Of a stretch of DNA of 64,000 nt, positions 52,217-62,424 are shown in pieces. The position numbers were made by a program, and so were the translations under genes. The notes below the pieces were generated by a model, which was not told the origin of the DNA, ran no database searches, and saw nothing but the letters and a program-made list of their open reading frames with translations. Source of the stretch: Simmondsia chinensis (lineage: Eukaryota; Streptophyta; Magnoliopsida; Caryophyllales; Simmondsiaceae); assembly GCA_018398585.1 (NCBI GenBank), contig JAGTTD010000010.1, forward strand, positions 1,443,501 through 1,507,500. The letters are read 5' to 3'. Every line of letters begins with the position of its first letter. Within the stretch, counting starts at the first letter, position 1.

Positions 52217-52380
52217 CTATGCATAGGATGTAAATGAGCAAAGTCAGGTCGTCATAAAGCTCAAAAGCTTGGTTCCCTTCAAGTTTGAGCCGAGCTGGGC
52301 CGAGCTCAGTGAAGTTTGAGCTCATAAGCTCAGGAGCTTAAACAAGTCTAAGTAAGCCTATCTTCATTAGAAATAAAAAA
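52217..52380. mobile_element. AGCTCGAGC-rich element, 5' piece
   Basis: Starts AGGATGTAAATGAGC, then GAGCCGAGCTGGGCCGAGCT. It may be the left half of one element whose right half is at 52860-53070, separated by about 480 bases of other sequence. Confidence 0.5.
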
Positions 52381-52747
52381 TCTAGATTATCTTAAAAGTT
52401 AATGCTTCTTCTCATGAATTTTGTGTCCGTGATAATGTGATTGTAACCCACATAACACTCATTCTTCTCTAGCCTCCACAAGTCTCTGGCAAATCAAGGC
52501 AGTACAATTGGTATATGATTTTCCGCATTTATGATAGCCTGACGGATTTATTTTTCTTTTCCAAAAATATAAATCAATAAAAATGGTTCTTTCTTAAGTA
52601 CCAAAAGAATATTATTCTTTGGATAATTTTTTTTTAAAAAAAAGAGAGGAATATGATGATCTGAAATGATACCTCGGAGTTCCAAAAAAAGACATTTATC
52701 TCCGATATCATATCTATAAAATAGCAAAATAAGAAATCACCAGTGGA

Positions 52748-52830
52748 TCAAAGATCTAGCGGTAAAAATACCATCAAGGTTCAATCCGCTTCCGAACCCT
52801 ACTAACACACCCAAAAGAAAACTTAAGACG
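52748..52830 (+). repeat. tRNA-promoter-like SINE remnant
   Basis: GATCTAGCGGTAAAAATACC (A-box-like) and AGGTTCAATCCG (B-box-like), 35 bases apart. No full fold. Confidence 0.4.
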
Positions 52831-52859
52831 CGTTCAAGTTGCCAAAATATCCCTTAATG

Positions 52860-53070
52860 AAAGGCTAAGTTGTGCTCAACTAAGCCAATTCCAAGCCAAT
52901 AACAAGCTGAGCTTGAGATTGAAATTCCAACCTCAACGAGCTTCGAGCTCAAAGTTTCCAACCTCAGTGTGCTTCGAGCTTCAAGCTAAGCTCGAGCCTA
53001 TTTAAATGTTGACAAGCTGAGCCTCAAACCTAACAAACTTGCGTTTGGCTAGGCTCATATACACCCCTAT
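52860..53070. mobile_element. AGCTCGAGC-rich element, 3' piece
   Basis: Ends GGCTCATATACACCCCTA, the inverse of the family start (TAGGGGTGTAAAT-type). Confidence 0.55.
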
Positions 53071-53119
53071 TGTACTTTCAAGTAAGATTTTATCAAAAAG
53101 CTTGTCCATAGGGTCCAAC

Positions 53120-53757
53120 AAAACAGTGGTCCCGGGCAAGATCAAAGCAGAACCCACCAAGAAATCTGAGAGGGCCGTTCAGCCATGTGATAAAGAAACC
53201 AACATTTGCAAAATCAGTACCAACCACTCAGAAATCACATTACAAGTTCTTTCTTTCTTTTTTGACGAAGTGGGGTCCGTTGCATTTGTGTTATTAAGCC
53301 ACAATTCTACCAACTTCACATGGCTCTGTACTTTGGCTATCCAAAAAAGAAAAAGAATCATTGTTCAGATAAACCAAAACTGAACTATCAAAAACTGAAG
53401 ATTAAATCGAATAATATGGACTACAGGGGATTCCCAGAGATTGATAATCATCAAGCAATTAGAGCAAGCAATCTTCTCATTTATCAAGTCTATCTTTTAT
53501 AAAAGTCATTTCTATTTGTTTGTTCTTCACATGACCTTGTCTTTACGTGAATATTTTAATTATATCAAATTTACAATTAATTTAAAATACAACAAAAAAA
53601 AAAAAAAAAAAACCAAATATGCAACTAGTACAATGTACGTTGAAAATGAATTGTATAAAAAATTTATATTAAAATCAAGTTATATTATATTATATCGGGA
53701 TTTCTCGCTAAGCAGTGACTGCTCACATGGTTGATGATCGATGATGCTGCAACGCTG
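53120..53757. other. Conserved unit leader, unit 3
   Basis: Aligns with units 1 and 2 (GCAAGATCAAAGCAGAACCC, CACTTC-like ACTTCACATGGCTCTGTAC). A-run at about 53587-53605. No coding region. Confidence 0.55.
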
Positions 53758-53825
53758 CCATGTGACATGTGAAGTCTAAATCATACATGGGGCCCTCCCT
53801 CACACTAAATGCCTAACTTTTCCTA
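53758..53825 (+). promoter_or_regulatory. Conserved upstream block of type-1 SAUR, unit 3
   Basis: CCATGTGACATGTGAAGTC, CATGGGGCCCTCCC and CACTAAATGCCTAACTTTTC, nearly identical to unit 2. Confidence 0.5.
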
Positions 53826-53906
53826 AAGTTTTCTCTGCTATCTTTTTAAAAATAAATATTTTTGGGGTCATTTTAAATTTCACAAGGACCACAAAAATCT
53901 AATCTC

Positions 53907-53914
53907 TATATAAA
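53907..53914 (+). promoter_or_regulatory. TATA box, type-1 SAUR unit 3
   Basis: TATATAAA followed by GGGCTC, 156 bases before the ATG. Confidence 0.75.
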
Positions 53915-54062
53915 GGGCTCTGACTTAGCATTTCAAAACCACACTCCCTCCACATCCTCTAGAGCTCAAATATCCTTTTCCAAACTCCACTCTAAAACCC
54001 AATTTCATTACAATTCGATTTGGTTTGGATTACTATATGCCACATATTACGTAACTCTAACC

Positions 54063-54356
54063 ATGGGTATTTGGTTGCCTTCTACAATTTCTAAAGCCAA
54101 GCAGATCTTCAAGTCCAACATTGCTCTACAAAAGAAACAGCAAACTGTTCAAAAAGGTCATGTTGCAGTTTATGTAGGAGATATAGAAAAGAGAAGATTT
54201 TTAGTGCAAATATCTCATTTGAGCCACCCCGCGTTCCAAGACTTGCTAGATCGAGCTCAAGAAGAGTTTGGGTTCAATCACCCAATGGGCGGGCTCACCA
54301 TTCCTTGCAAGGAAGAGACATTCATTGATCTCACTTGTCGATTGAATTCCTCGTAA
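54063..54356 (+). CDS. SAUR family protein, type 1, unit 3
   Basis: 97 residues starting MGIWLPSTISKAKQIFKSNI. Core: [20 protein letters not shown] (31-50), then [31 protein letters not shown] and [11 protein letters not shown]. Two positions deviate from the paralogue in the usually conserved RYVVPISYL segment (Gln for Pro and His for Tyr), which could affect folding or partner binding. Frame, start, stop and promoter are intact. Confidence 0.94.
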   Translation: MGIWLPSTISKAKQIFKSNIALQKKQQTVQKGHVAVYVGDIEKRRFLVQISHLSHPAFQDLLDRAQEEFGFNHPMGGLTIPCKEETFIDLTCRLNSS

Positions 54357-54927
54357 ACTCAAGAATATAATTTGTTACGATGATTTTATTAGCTTAGGAT
54401 TCCTTTTATTTTTATTTGAGAACTGTGACAAAAGATGTACATTGATAACATACATCTAGACAATTAATCTAATATGCCCTGCTATTGAGATTCTCCCCCA
54501 ATTTCTTCTTTCTAAGTTTTGTAGAAACTGTCGCATTTGACTGTCCTTTAGTAACAAAATTCCACATCTGAGTTTATGATAAATAAGAGATCAACATACA
54601 ATGCTAATGAATTACCCATCCAATGTTAATTGATGTTGAGGCAATATCTCACTTGAGTTTTATCGGCGAAATCTCACTTAACTGAACAATTTCCTTGGTA
54701 GCAGTGCTAGATATGACCCTGCATTCATTGAAGATGTCTAATCAGAAGAGCATTTTTAACAAAAATATTCGTTAGTATTGTCGATCAGAATGCATGATTA
54801 CATGATTATACAGCTATCAAAACAAAAATAATAATCATAGTTACTTATATGCTTAACGGGTATTAAATAATTGATCACAAGTGCTATTGATGGGTATTTT
54901 TGCTAAGCTTCTCAAACAGTTATAGCA
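54357..54927. other. 3' flank of type 1, unit 3
   Basis: Aligns with units 1 and 2 but is shorter (a segment near 54680 is missing relative to unit 2). No gene. Confidence 0.5.
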
Positions 54928-55056
54928 TCTGGGTTTAGCTTAATGGTTAAAATCTCTGCCCCTTTAGCTACATTCCGACTTTGAAGCTCAACCCCCATTT
55001 TCCTTGAACTGTTGTTCGTGCTAGGGAATTTGTAATCTCCTTTCTATTATAAAATA
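54928..55056 (+). mobile_element. tRNA-like SINE in unit 3
   Basis: GCATCTGGGTTTAGCTTAAT and GGTTAAAA give an A-box-like start; CTTTGAAGCTCAACCCCC may be a decayed B box. The unit-1 sequence (CAGTTTCTAGACAG) is uninterrupted here. Target duplication not clear. Confidence 0.5.
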
Positions 55057-56329
55057 GGTATTTAAAACACAGGAGCTAAAAAGTTTTGAAAAAGCTACTT
55101 CTTGCAATGAAAATTGAAACCATAACATGAAGCTTCAATTTCTGAGAACCAAAACAATAATAAGTTGACATAACAATTTAACGAGTTGTCATTTCTTTAA
55201 AATTGGTAAGAAAGGTACAATTTTTCCCTAAATAAGAATACCACCAACAAGGAGAATGAGCTTTGAAACCAGGTACTCTAAGTTTAAACACTAGAACTTT
55301 AACCGTTCAAATGAGTCGTCGTATGAATATAGCTTAACTATATATCTTTTTTCATTTTCTTCTGTAGCGGACTATATGTTTCAGAGCAATTAATACGACT
55401 GCACGATATTTTCTTCACATGAGAAGGTTCCCATACACAAAACTAAAGATAATACTGATAATAATTGGTAGCAGAATTTGACCAATGCACATTTATCAGT
55501 TGCTGAAAGTTAAGGCCATGCTGCTCTGAACATTTTAAATGCAGAAAACAGTAGGCGCAGCAATTTTTGGCTATATAAAAGAAGCAGCCCGGTGCACGAG
55601 GTTCTCATCAAAGTGGGTTTGAAGAAAGTCAGATGTTACAGAAACTTTACCCCATAAAACAGTGGCCATAAAACAATGGGAACAATGATTCCACATAAAT
55701 GAGGTTAATGTGGCCTATATCTTTCCTAAGTAAAATAAGACAGCGTAGATCAAACCCTCATTATATTCCAAGAAACCTTGTATATTAAACTTGTCTTTTA
55801 TATTTTTTTTTTTTATTACGGTAAGGGAAGGACACATTAAGAGAGTTCTTTAGGGAAAGCTCGGCCTAATGCATTAGTCGACACACTATAACCTAGCTTT
55901 GGTCTAGGGATAGAATGCCATACCATCTCTTGATTGACAATAAGGCCTGCTTTTAGCAACTGAGTTAGCTGTCATATTAGCTTCTCATTGCACTATCTCT
56001 TATACGGCATGAAGCACCATGATTTTGACCTTCATCTGTGGCTTATGACAGCTACCATATGACAGGCCACAGTTAGTAGAGTAGATCTAATCATGCAAGT
56101 ACAGAGGTACAATTTGCAGGAATTTTGTGATTGTATCCTGACATTTTGACTAGAATTGCAAAATCTTATATATACACATAATAAACATTGAAGTACACAT
56201 CTCATTAAAAATAACTGAAAGCAAAAGAAGTCAATTGGCTTTGTCAAAGAACTAAATATTCCTAAAGTTTAAACTGATTGATAAAAGCTCATGAATGATT
56301 TCATAGTGTAACAGGGATTATGGATATCC
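55057..56329. other. Unit sequence between type 1 and type 2, unit 3
   Basis: Aligns in pieces with units 1, 2 and 4. An additional stretch at about 55640-56010 (T-rich run at 55801) is not shared and unidentified. No coding support. Confidence 0.45.
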
Positions 56330-56530
56330 ATCTGCAAAGATTCATTAAATGATTAACACACGTAGCACTTTAAGGAAACGATCAAAAGTGTTATCACAAG
56401 ATACAACAATAGCAGATGTGCCGAAGGACCATTTTCAATCTGCATAGGGGAGAAAGAGAGGAAGCAGTTTGTGGTTCCAGTGTCCTGAATATTACCTCAT
56501 CAATCTCATTTCCAGTTAAGGGACCTTGCA
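56330..56530 (+). pseudogene. Type-2 SAUR pseudogene, unit 3
   Basis: ATG at 56330 gives MDIHLQRFIK then TGA. Beyond it, remnants of the SAUR core can be followed with frame changes: GTGCCGAAGGACCATTTTC (VPK.HF), GAGAAAGAGAGGAAGCAGTT (EKERKQF) and GTGGTTCCAGTGTCC (VVPVS). The middle of the core is missing, and CTCATCAATCTCATTTCC (LINLIS) marks the C-terminus. Confidence 0.78.
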
Positions 56531-57444
56531 ATTTGACATCTAGGATTGCCAATCATGCAAGTCTTTTTTGCATCTGAATAATGAAGATTTCGTCTCATGA
56601 CCTGTACGTTTGCTGCCTAATCCTATAAAATTCGGCGTAACTTTCAGAATATGAAAAATCACACAGGCATGCATGGTAGGCCGCAGTAAGCTGAAAATGA
56701 AAACCCAAAAAGACAGGGTTAAGTTATATTAGAAAACAAATCTTGTTTATCTAGAGCACAACGAAGATACTGATTCATGACAAAGCATGGCAGTATCATA
56801 CTTCAATCAATCTACTAGACCCTATCTAGCAAGAAAAATGATTAAATTGATGTTGTTGTACATTACCGTAATAATAATGCAAAAGCTATCCTTGACCATT
56901 AGATCATTCAACTTGTCCAAAATTTGATCAATTGAAGTATAAGTCGGCACTAATATCTGAGACCCACATAGGTGGTGAAGCAAAGAAATGCACCCACATA
57001 GGCTGCATTATGCAGTCCCCACAAAAATGCTGCCCTCTAGACATGTAGGAGAGGAGGAATTAAAGTAAAAATAAAAAAAATAAAAAAAAAGACACCAGAA
57101 CCTGTGGTTGAGAGAACAAATGCTTAACTAAGAAGGGTCCATAAAAAAGCAAGTCATTTTCTGTTGTGCTGGCTCCTATTGCAACAATGGTATTGGCTCA
57201 GCGTATCTTCACATGGGGTGTCTGCCCGTCAACTTCCCGTGGTAGGACCAACTTGTTTCTTGCAATTTAGTCCCTTTAAAACTTTTAACTTTAGCTAAGA
57301 ATTGAACTTGTCCCACATAGAGTCAAGCACAACCCAGTGCATAAGATATCCATGAAAATCGGGTTTGAAATAGGTAAGATGGATGTAATCATAAATTCAC
57401 TTCTATGGAAATATTATTTTGAGATTTGAGCCTATCACATTCCA
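56531..57444. other. Unit sequence without gene
   Basis: 3' flank of the type-2 pseudogene (GTACGTTTGCTGCCTAATCC) and shared unit sequence. Confidence 0.5.
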
Positions 57445-57835
57445 TATTTTCATTGTTTTCTTCATTTATCCTTCAGGATTGTTCGGTAGGCATCCGACCA
57501 TCCTTAAAATTCCTTTCGACAAGAATGTTGCTTGAACATTGTAGGACAGGGAACCATCTTTCTCTACGTGAACACTAATCATTAGTGGGACAGGTCGTCA
57601 TCTGCTCTCAAAAGCTATAATTCACTTGTCCCCTCGTCCATAAGGTCCCATGGCATGCAACCAAAGTGACGCCAAGGATAGCCACCCCTTTCTTTCAGAA
57701 CCTCGTGGACGGACAACAAGCAACAACTTCTAAGTCCCTGTGTAATAGGCGACCATTTCACACGATTCGGGGCCACTTGAATCACCTGCTGGTGTCCAGC
57801 AGTGTCTTAACCCCCTATCCAGTTGTTGAGCCAAT
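57445..57835. other. Unit-3-specific segment, unclassified
   Basis: About 390 bases, more GC-rich than its surroundings, between shared sequences CCTATCACATTCCA and TAAACTTATTGATTGAACC. No terminal repeat, poly(A) end or target duplication was recognised. A 76-codon minus-strand frame overlapping it (57730-57960) has no known motif. Confidence 0.5.
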
Positions 57836-58011
57836 TTGAATGGAGTAAACTTATTGATTGAACCGAGACCCGCATTCCATTGAATCCACCTAACAATACG
57901 TAAGTGATCAATCAAAATGCACTGAACTTCCAAGGCACAAGTCGGGGGCAATTGAAACATGGACTTGTTGGGATGAGAGGGGGAAATGGTGACAAATCAA
58001 GTCAAGTTAAC

Positions 58012-58060
58012 AAACCCATGTGAACATTATTGATCAGGTAGGCCCATTTTCATCCTTCAC
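58012..58060 (+). promoter_or_regulatory. Conserved upstream block of type-3 SAUR, unit 3
   Basis: CCCATGTGAACATTATTG and CAGGTAGGCCCATTTTC, with one change in the GGGCC word. Confidence 0.5.
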
Positions 58061-58105
58061 AATGCTCGTTCCACAAAGCTTGCTTTGAAAATTCATTGTT
58101 TACAT

Positions 58106-58113
58106 TATAAATA
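58106..58113 (+). promoter_or_regulatory. TATA box, type-3 SAUR unit 3
   Basis: TATAAATA, 117 bases before the ATG. Confidence 0.75.
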
Positions 58114-58222
58114 CCATTACATATGAACCCTTCCAGCATCAGAACCTCTTCCTCTCCTTCAAGTGCTAACTAAACCTGATTCAAATCAACCTGCCTCATC
58201 TTTCATAAAACCATCATCAATT

Positions 58223-58519
58223 ATGGGTTTAAGGTTACATTCTATGATCTCAAACACCAAGCAAATCCTCAAACGTCCCTCCTTCAACAAAAACCGGGGG
58301 CCAATTCCAAAAGGCCACATTGTAGTTTATGTTGGAGACATAGAAAAGAAGAGATATGTGGTGCCTTTATCTTACTTGAGCCACCCTTCATTCCAAAGGC
58401 TGTTGAAATTTGCTGAGGAAGAGTTCGGGTTCGATCATCCCATGGGTGGCCTCACGATCCCATGCAATGAGGAAACTTTCTTCGATCTCACTTGTAAATT
58501 GGGTGCCTCGTTGATATGA
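58223..58519 (+). CDS. SAUR family protein, type 3, unit 3
   Basis: 98 residues starting [20 protein letters not shown]. The frame is open 20 codons further upstream, but the paralogue-conserved ATG is used. Core: [66 protein letters not shown]. It differs from the unit-1 copy by scattered conservative changes (Arg for Gly in FQRLL, Phe for Ile in FFDL). Intact promoter and 3' flank. Confidence 0.95.
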   Translation: MGLRLHSMISNTKQILKRPSFNKNRGPIPKGHIVVYVGDIEKKRYVVPLSYLSHPSFQRLLKFAEEEFGFDHPMGGLTIPCNEETFFDLTCKLGASLI

Positions 58520-59380
58520 TTAGGCGGAAATATATTGTCATTGTAACTTATCATACTTTGTAGCTTTCAAGATTTTTGACGAGTGTATAGATTTTTGCCA
58601 GCAGCCAGTTAATTTATGGGGCTGGTTTCCATTGAAATAGAAATTTATTCAATTCCACTATATTTGTTGTCTACAATCTCAAGATATAGTCTTTTTTCAA
58701 ATGATTTAGTAAAACACAGAAACTACGAAATCATCACGAGGGAAAATAGTACCATATAAATCAAAATATTTTTCCAGGGAGCAAAGCATTTTGGTCAAAA
58801 AAAAATTTTTACAAGAGTATCGTTTTGCTGAGATGAAGGATGCTAACCACTCTAACCTTGGGCCCTTGATTCTACTCAAAAGTACCTCTGTGTGGGTTTC
58901 AACATCTGGATACGTTTATGACATTTGAACACTCCAAATTAGAACAAAACACATAAAAATACTCAAAAGTAGCCTAGTGAAACTCTCATCAAAGTAAGTT
59001 TGAAGAGGGTCAAATGTATTACCCAACAAAATATTACAAACAATCTCTCTACGGAAGTAAGAGTACGACTGTGCATATTTGACTCTCCTTAGGTCCCTTT
59101 TTGGTGGGACCTCATACTATGAGGTGTCCTTTTATATAGTTACTGAGTGCCATGTCTGTCATCTTCAATTTAATAGTTTGTGACAGAAGCAATATGACAA
59201 CCCACAGTCTTTGGAGCAAATCTAATCAAAACAAAGTACACCAGGTAAATTTAGATAGGATCCTGGCTATCTAATTAGACGAGCACCATTATACTTGTAC
59301 ACAGAATAGCGACACATTGAAAATACATATAAATCAGAAAACCAAAATTGGTCAGTTGTGTATATGTGTATTGACACACG
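58520..59380. other. 3' flank of type 3, unit 3
   Basis: Carries the conserved GGTTTCCATTGAAA and TATATTTGTTGTCTAC, and the intact LINE target site ACTCAAAAGTACC at about 58875. No gene. Confidence 0.5.
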
Positions 59381-59384
59381 GATA

Positions 59385-59460
59385 AGGGTGTAAACAAGCC
59401 GAGCCAAGCCAAGCTCTTATGGAGCTTTCGGACCTTTGTTCAAGCTCGGTAAAATAAGAT
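59385..59460. mobile_element. AGCTCGAGC-rich element, fragment
   Basis: AAGGGTGTAAACAAGCCGAG, CCAAGCCAAGCTC and CAAGCTCGG: the left end of the family only. Confidence 0.5.
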
Positions 59461-60248
59461 TGGGACATCAATCTTAGCTTCTCAAGTTCACATACAGTTT
59501 TTGGATTTAGAAATCAGAAAGTTACGCCAAACGTATAAAATACATAAGCTAAAGCAGCTTCGGGGGGAAATTTTTCTTCTATAAAGATTGAAATTATAAC
59601 ATGAAGCATCAACTTTTGAGAATCAATTTTTCTTCTATTTTTGGAAAACAGGTTCTTTTTTAGTAGGCAACAGGCCCTGAGAATAATGAATTGGTGGGAA
59701 GTACAAATTTTAAAAGTTTCCATATGACTAAAGCTGAATCTAGGTGCATAGAGCAATTAATTCATGACCGCGAGATTCTCGATCTTCACTTGTGACTGCA
59801 AGATATTTTCCCAAGGAGAAGGTTCACGTGCAAAACATTACAGATGAAACCTACGCATATTCATCACTTACTATCATGTGAATGCACATTCAGCCGATGT
59901 AATTAAAGTGAGCTTGAAGAGGGTAAGATGTACGAAGATGTTATCCAACAAAACATTACAAATAATCTATCTACAGAAGTAAGAGTAAAAACGTGTATAT
60001 CGGACTCTAACTCCATCCCATTTTGGTGGGACCTTGTAGCATGAGTGTCCTTTATATAGTTACTACTGAGCCACATGTTTGTGATCTTCAACTTATAGTT
60101 TGTGACGGCTGCAAAATGACAACCCAGTCTCCAGAGCAAATCTATTCATACAAAGTACACCAGGTACAATCTGCATGAATTTTTGGATAGGATCCCAGCA
60201 ATCTGACTAGACTTGGACCAATCTATATATATATATATATATATATAT
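59461..60248. other. Unit sequence, unit 4; local duplication
   Basis: 59880-60180 repeats much of 58975-59300 (for example AACAAAACATTACAAA, TCTCTCTACGGAAGTAAGAG versus CTATCTACAGAAGTAAGAG, and TTTTGGTGGGACCT). This shows an extra local duplication of about 300 bases. A TA run lies at 60226-60248. Confidence 0.55.
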
Positions 60249-60446
60249 GGGTATATGACTCTTATGAGAGGGTAAAAGATGAGAGAAGTAAATTATAACC
60301 ATTTTAGATCTAAATAAAGGAAATCTAAGCCATTGATTCTAATGAGAGATGTAGAAGCAGTTTTAAAATCTAGGCCCTTGATTTATAGCTAATGGTCACA
60401 ATTCTCTCCTCTCATCTCCCATCCTCTCAAAAGAGTCATATGCCCT
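60249..60446. mobile_element. MITE inserted in a TA repeat
   Basis: 198 bp with long inverted ends: GGGTATATGACTCTTATGAG and, on the other strand, AGGGCATATGACTCTTTTGA. The interior has a typical AATCTAAGCCATTGATTC and TAGGCCCTTGATT pair. Flanks are TA-rich, so the target duplication cannot be read. Its tips resemble those of the 36938 MITE. Confidence 0.78.
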
Positions 60447-60479
60447 ACATATACATATACATATATACATATAAATATG

Positions 60480-60538
<59 letters not shown>
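60447..60538. repeat. Compound AT/GT microsatellite
   Basis: ATATAC-type repeats, then a TA run, about nine TG units and another TA run. Confidence 0.9.
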
Positions 60539-60579
60539 GCAGATAATTCAGAATCGACAAAAAGTCATTTGTGTTAATC

Positions 60580-60835
60580 GTTATCCATCCTCAAAGGTTA
60601 CTTCAACACACTAAGCAGATAATTAGGATGCCAGCACGAGTCTCAACCCAAAGACGATTATGGTGAATGTACAAAAAAGAGAGGAAGTGGTTTATGATTC
60701 CAATGCCATACTTGGAAGCACCCCCTCTTCCAGGCAACTACTGAGCTCGGCAGAAGAAGAGTTTGTTATGAGTATGGGAAGGTCGGGCTTCATCAATCTC
60801 ATTTCCCAGTTAGCGGCCTTAGGACTAGAGGTCTA
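60580..60835 (+). pseudogene. Type-2 SAUR pseudogene, unit 4
   Basis: The N-terminal region is recognisable only at the DNA level (AAGCAGATAATTAGGATGCC). The core is the best preserved of the four dead type-2 genes: KKERKWFMIPMPYLEAP, then with a frame change CTTCCAGGCAACTACTGAGC and GCAGAAGAAGAGTTTG (AEEEF), and finally CTTCATCAATCTCATTTCCC (FINLIS). The PCS-type segment is deleted. The ATG is lost. Confidence 0.78.
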
Positions 60836-61911
60836 AGATTGCAAATCATGGAAGTTTGGCTCTTCTTGTAAATGTTAATAATGGAGATATCCTCTCATGA
60901 GTTGTACATTTGCTGCTTAAATGACATGTTAGTACCACAATAATCTAAGCCCTTTGCTAACTCTTCTGGAACCATAGAATGCACCAACTCGTCAATTTTA
61001 TCTGACGAAGAAACAGCAACATGACATGCTAATACCGTCTGGATATCAGAAATGTCACAGGCATAAACTGAAGTGACGCATTACAATGATTCAGAAAGAA
61101 AAGGAAAACCCAGGAAGACAGGGTTAAGTTGCAATAGATAATGATTAAAACTGATTAGCATATACTTCAATCGATCAACCAGACCCGATCTGGGAAAAGG
61201 ATCAATCGTTGCTGTCATACATTACTGTAATGATACAAATTTGTGACAGGATAAAGCTAGCTTTGACCATTAGATCATCCAAATTGTCCAAAATTTGATC
61301 AATTGAAGTATAAGTTGGTACTGAATTCTGGCTGCATTGTGCAGTTCCCACAAAAATTCTGCCCTCTGGACATGTAGGCAAGGACAAATCAAAGAACGAT
61401 AAGAGAAACTGAACCTGTAGGTGAGAAAACAACTACAATACTCAGAAGGGCCCATACAAAAGCAAGTCATTTTCTGCTGTCGTGAGCTCCTGTTGCAGCT
61501 TGGCCTAGTGTGTCTTCACATGAGCCTGTTTGTCATTTTCTCATGGTAGGAGCAACTTGTCTCTTGCAAATTAGTCCTCTTCAATACCGCCAATTTCAGC
61601 TAAGAATCGAATTTGTCCCACATCAAAATAAAACACAATTCAGTGCATAAGATCTCCATGAAAATCAGGTTTGAAATAAGCCAGATAGATGTAATCCTAT
61701 CATCACTTTTATGGAAACACTGTATCGAGATTTGAATCTCTAACCTTCAAGTCTCGATTGATCCAAGGCCCCTCTCATGAAAAATCCATCTAACAATAGG
61801 TAAGTGATCAATCAAAATCCATTAAACTTCCAAGGCACAAGTGGGGGCAACTGAAACATGGGCTTGTTAGGAAGAGAGGGGAAAAGGGTGACTTATCAAG
61901 CCAAGTGAAAC
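60836..61911. other. Unit sequence without gene
   Basis: 3' flank of type 2 (CTCATGAGTTGTACATTTGC) and shared unit sequence; holds the empty sites for the unit-1 SINEs and for the short copia element (AAGTGATCAATCAAAATCC at about 61802). Confidence 0.55.
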
Positions 61912-61957
61912 AAACCCATGTGAGTTATTGATAAGGTAGGGCCATTTCCATCCTTCA
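61912..61957 (+). promoter_or_regulatory. Conserved upstream block of type-3 SAUR, unit 4
   Basis: ACCCATGTGAGTTATTGAT and AAGGTAGGGCCATTTCC; AACATTATTG is shortened here by three bases. Confidence 0.5.
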
Positions 61958-62006
61958 CAATGCTCATTCCACAAATTTTCCAACACAAACTTCACTGTTT
62001 ATACAT

Positions 62007-62014
62007 TATAAATA
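62007..62014 (+). promoter_or_regulatory. TATA box, type-3 SAUR unit 4
   Basis: TATAAATA, 124 bases before the ATG. Confidence 0.75.
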
Positions 62015-62130
62015 CCATCACCATATATCAACCTTTCCAGCATCATAGCCTCTTCCTCTCCTTCAAGTGCTAACTAATCCTCATACAAATCAAACCAACT
62101 TGCCTCGCCGTTCTATAACCACCATCAATC

Positions 62131-62424
62131 ATGGGTTTAAGGGTACATTCCATGATCTCAAACACCAAGCAAATCCTCAAACTTCCCTCCCTCAACAAAC
62201 GCCGGGGGCCAGTTCCGAAAGGTCACATTGCAGTTTATGTAGGAGACACAGAAAAGAAGAGATACGTTGTGCCCTTATCTTACTTGAGCCACCCTTCATT
62301 TCAAGGCTTGTTGAAATTTGCTGAGGAGGAGTTTGGGTTCGATCATCCTATGGGTGGCCTCACAATCCCTTGCAACGAGGAAATGTTCATCGATCTCACT
62401 TGTAAATTGGGTGTCGCCTCATAG
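62131..62424 (+). CDS. SAUR family protein, type 3, unit 4
   Basis: 97 residues starting [20 protein letters not shown]. Core: [65 protein letters not shown]. The C-terminus is one residue shorter than unit 1 and ends VAS in place of ASLI. An overlapping frame in another phase (62067-62324) is a shadow. Promoter and 3' flank match the other type-3 genes. Confidence 0.95.
   Translation: MGLRVHSMISNTKQILKLPSLNKRRGPVPKGHIAVYVGDTEKKRYVVPLSYLSHPSFQGLLKFAEEEFGFDHPMGGLTIPCNEEMFIDLTCKLGVAS

Larger units (their letters stand above)
52200..58980 (+). repeat. SAUR array unit 3
   Basis: Order as in unit 2 with all three SAUR types; types 1 and 3 are intact. Unit-specific insertions: tRNA-like SINEs at 52748 and 54928, and an unclassified segment at about 57445-57835. 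The left border is uncertain because of AGCT-element pieces at 52217 and 52860. Confidence 0.75.

Noticed and set aside
62067..62324. Second protein overlapping the unit-4 SAUR
   Set aside because: A shifted-frame shadow with no counterpart in the other type-3 genes.
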